Notes under the pieces: generated by a model
Seen by the model: only the letters and a program-made list of their open reading frames with translations
The model's database searches: none
What the model was told of the DNA's origin: nothing
Part shown: in pieces, positions 63,261-64,000 of the stretch
Layout: the number at the start of each line of letters is the position of its first letter
How positions within the stretch are numbered: the stretch's first letter is position 1
Assembly: GCA_010015655.1 (NCBI GenBank)
Contig: ML976692.1
Location: 430,980 to 494,979, forward strand
Length of the DNA: 64,000 nucleotides
Origin: Bimuria novae-zelandiae CBS 107.79
Taxonomy: Eukaryota; Ascomycota; Dothideomycetes; Pleosporales; Didymosphaeriaceae
Direction: 5' to 3'
Position numbers and translations under genes: made by a program

Positions 63261-64000
63261 GGGGTCCTGGGACGCCTCACCCATACCAAAAATAAAAGAG
63301 ACTTAGTTAAACTCGTATAGTTGTTTCCCGGAGGGAAACTGGGGTGCGACATTGCTAAAGCGAGAGTCAGCGTGGTCACTATACCAAGAGAGAACTGTAC
63401 TCACGAGCCGCGGGTTGTGGGCTTTGTTGTGGAGAGAAAAAAAAATCCGAGTGCGCAGGAAGGTTTAAGGAAGTTGCGATCTAGCGCCAAGCCGCTAAGC
63501 GTAGCACCACCCGACGGTGAGAGCGAAGGGAAGGAGCGAGATAAACAAATGAGATGACACTCTGGCACTTTCTTTGCGACTATCTTATTGTCGCTGAGAA
63601 TTTTTCTGTGCTCACCATCTTATCAAATTGCGAGGGCCGGAGTCGGTTGGCTAATGCAACCAGAGGCCTTCGATAAATGATCTAAGCAGGACCTCGGGAG
63701 AGACAGGACCAAGCCCTGATACGAACAGGTTCCACCTATGGCCATGTCGTTTCAGATTTGAATTGTACCTCCTGCTTTACTTGTAACCCGTCGAACACAC
63801 AAATGTTTAGAGAACCTAAATATCAAACCTGGAGCCGCATATGAAATAAGTTGGAGAAATATCAATTGAAGCACGAAATGATTGGACCACGAGAGAGCAC
63901 TTTACGCACATGATATGTTGATTAGAATCTCAGAATTGGACTAACAACCATGGAATAGCACAGTTTGAAACGCAAGGGTATCATTTAAAGTACATCTGAG
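63261..64000. other. Intergenic to window end, no gene seen
   Basis: About 740 bases, AT-richer toward the end. A 78-codon frame at 63321-63557 has no motif. No repeat or RNA gene recognised. Confidence 0.5.

Noticed and set aside
63321..63557. 78-codon frame near the window end
   Set aside because: Low-complexity Lys/Glu/Arg tail, no motif, no start context.
1..64000. tRNA or rRNA genes
   Set aside because: I looked for T-loop words (GGTTCGAAT-like) with paired arms; the few word matches (such as near 36893 and 50151) had no matching tRNA fold.

Overview
The window is chromosomal DNA of a filamentous ascomycete (Pezizomycotina), most likely a Dothideomycete. The reasons are short 44-140 nt introns with GT..AG ends and CTAAC/CTGAC-type branch sites; the fungal gene set (noxA, a CFEM-domain GPCR, an EsdC-like glycogen-binding protein, mitochondrial MST1); a local cluster of BTB/POZ genes of a type expanded in Dothideomycetes; and transposons carrying stop codons of the C-to-T/G-to-A kind made by repeat-induced point mutation (RIP). 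The class assignment is an inference. Two runs of N (20065-20339 and 62019-62733) are assembly gaps.

Layout: 0-0.85 kb holds the ATP synthase subunit g gene (3' end off the window). 1.5-7.3 kb is a cluster of four related BTB/POZ genes, three of them broken. 7.5-29.9 kb is a dense housekeeping block: mitochondrial threonyl-tRNA synthetase, an unrecognised membrane protein, a Munc13/UNC13-like C2 protein, a bHLH factor, HPM1 histidine methyltransferase, PHS1 dehydratase, xylitol/sorbitol dehydrogenase, an EFM2-type methyltransferase, VPS28, NOC2, and a double-GFA-domain protein. 31-37 kb has a small membrane protein, a 3.3 kb gene-poor stretch, and NADPH oxidase noxA. 37.2-38.9 kb is a complete but RIP-ruined Tc1/mariner element with 50-bp terminal repeats and a TA target duplication. 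39.8-52.2 kb holds a GH43 exo-galactanase, an Msd1/TINA/SSX2IP-like (ADIP) protein, an EsdC-like protein, a BBE flavin oxidase and a CFEM GPCR. 52.4-58.3 kb is one complete Ty3/gypsy element (two 223-bp LTRs, ATCGT target duplication). 59.7-61.2 kb is a cytochrome P450. 61.7-62.8 kb is a compact copia-like LTR element interrupted by an assembly gap, followed by a repeat array of hairpin-forming or acidic-peptide units and then non-coding DNA.

The housekeeping genes span unrelated processes: mitochondrial energy and translation, ribosome biogenesis, translation-factor and ribosomal-protein methylation, very-long-chain fatty acid elongation, ESCRT-I sorting and exocytosis. They do not form one pathway. 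The right half is more accessory: secreted or surface functions (GH43, BBE oxidase, CFEM receptor, P450) alternate with transposons, and one LTR lies 234 bp upstream of the CFEM receptor start in the same orientation. I did not find a clear new multi-gene system. The best leads are the decaying BTB cluster, the hairpin/peptide repeat array at 62.96-63.26 kb, the compact LTR element, and a diverged repeat pair shared by two gene 3' flanks.

Exon boundaries were worked out by eye from splice consensus and reading-frame continuity. Family names come from recognising conserved motifs, not from database searches.
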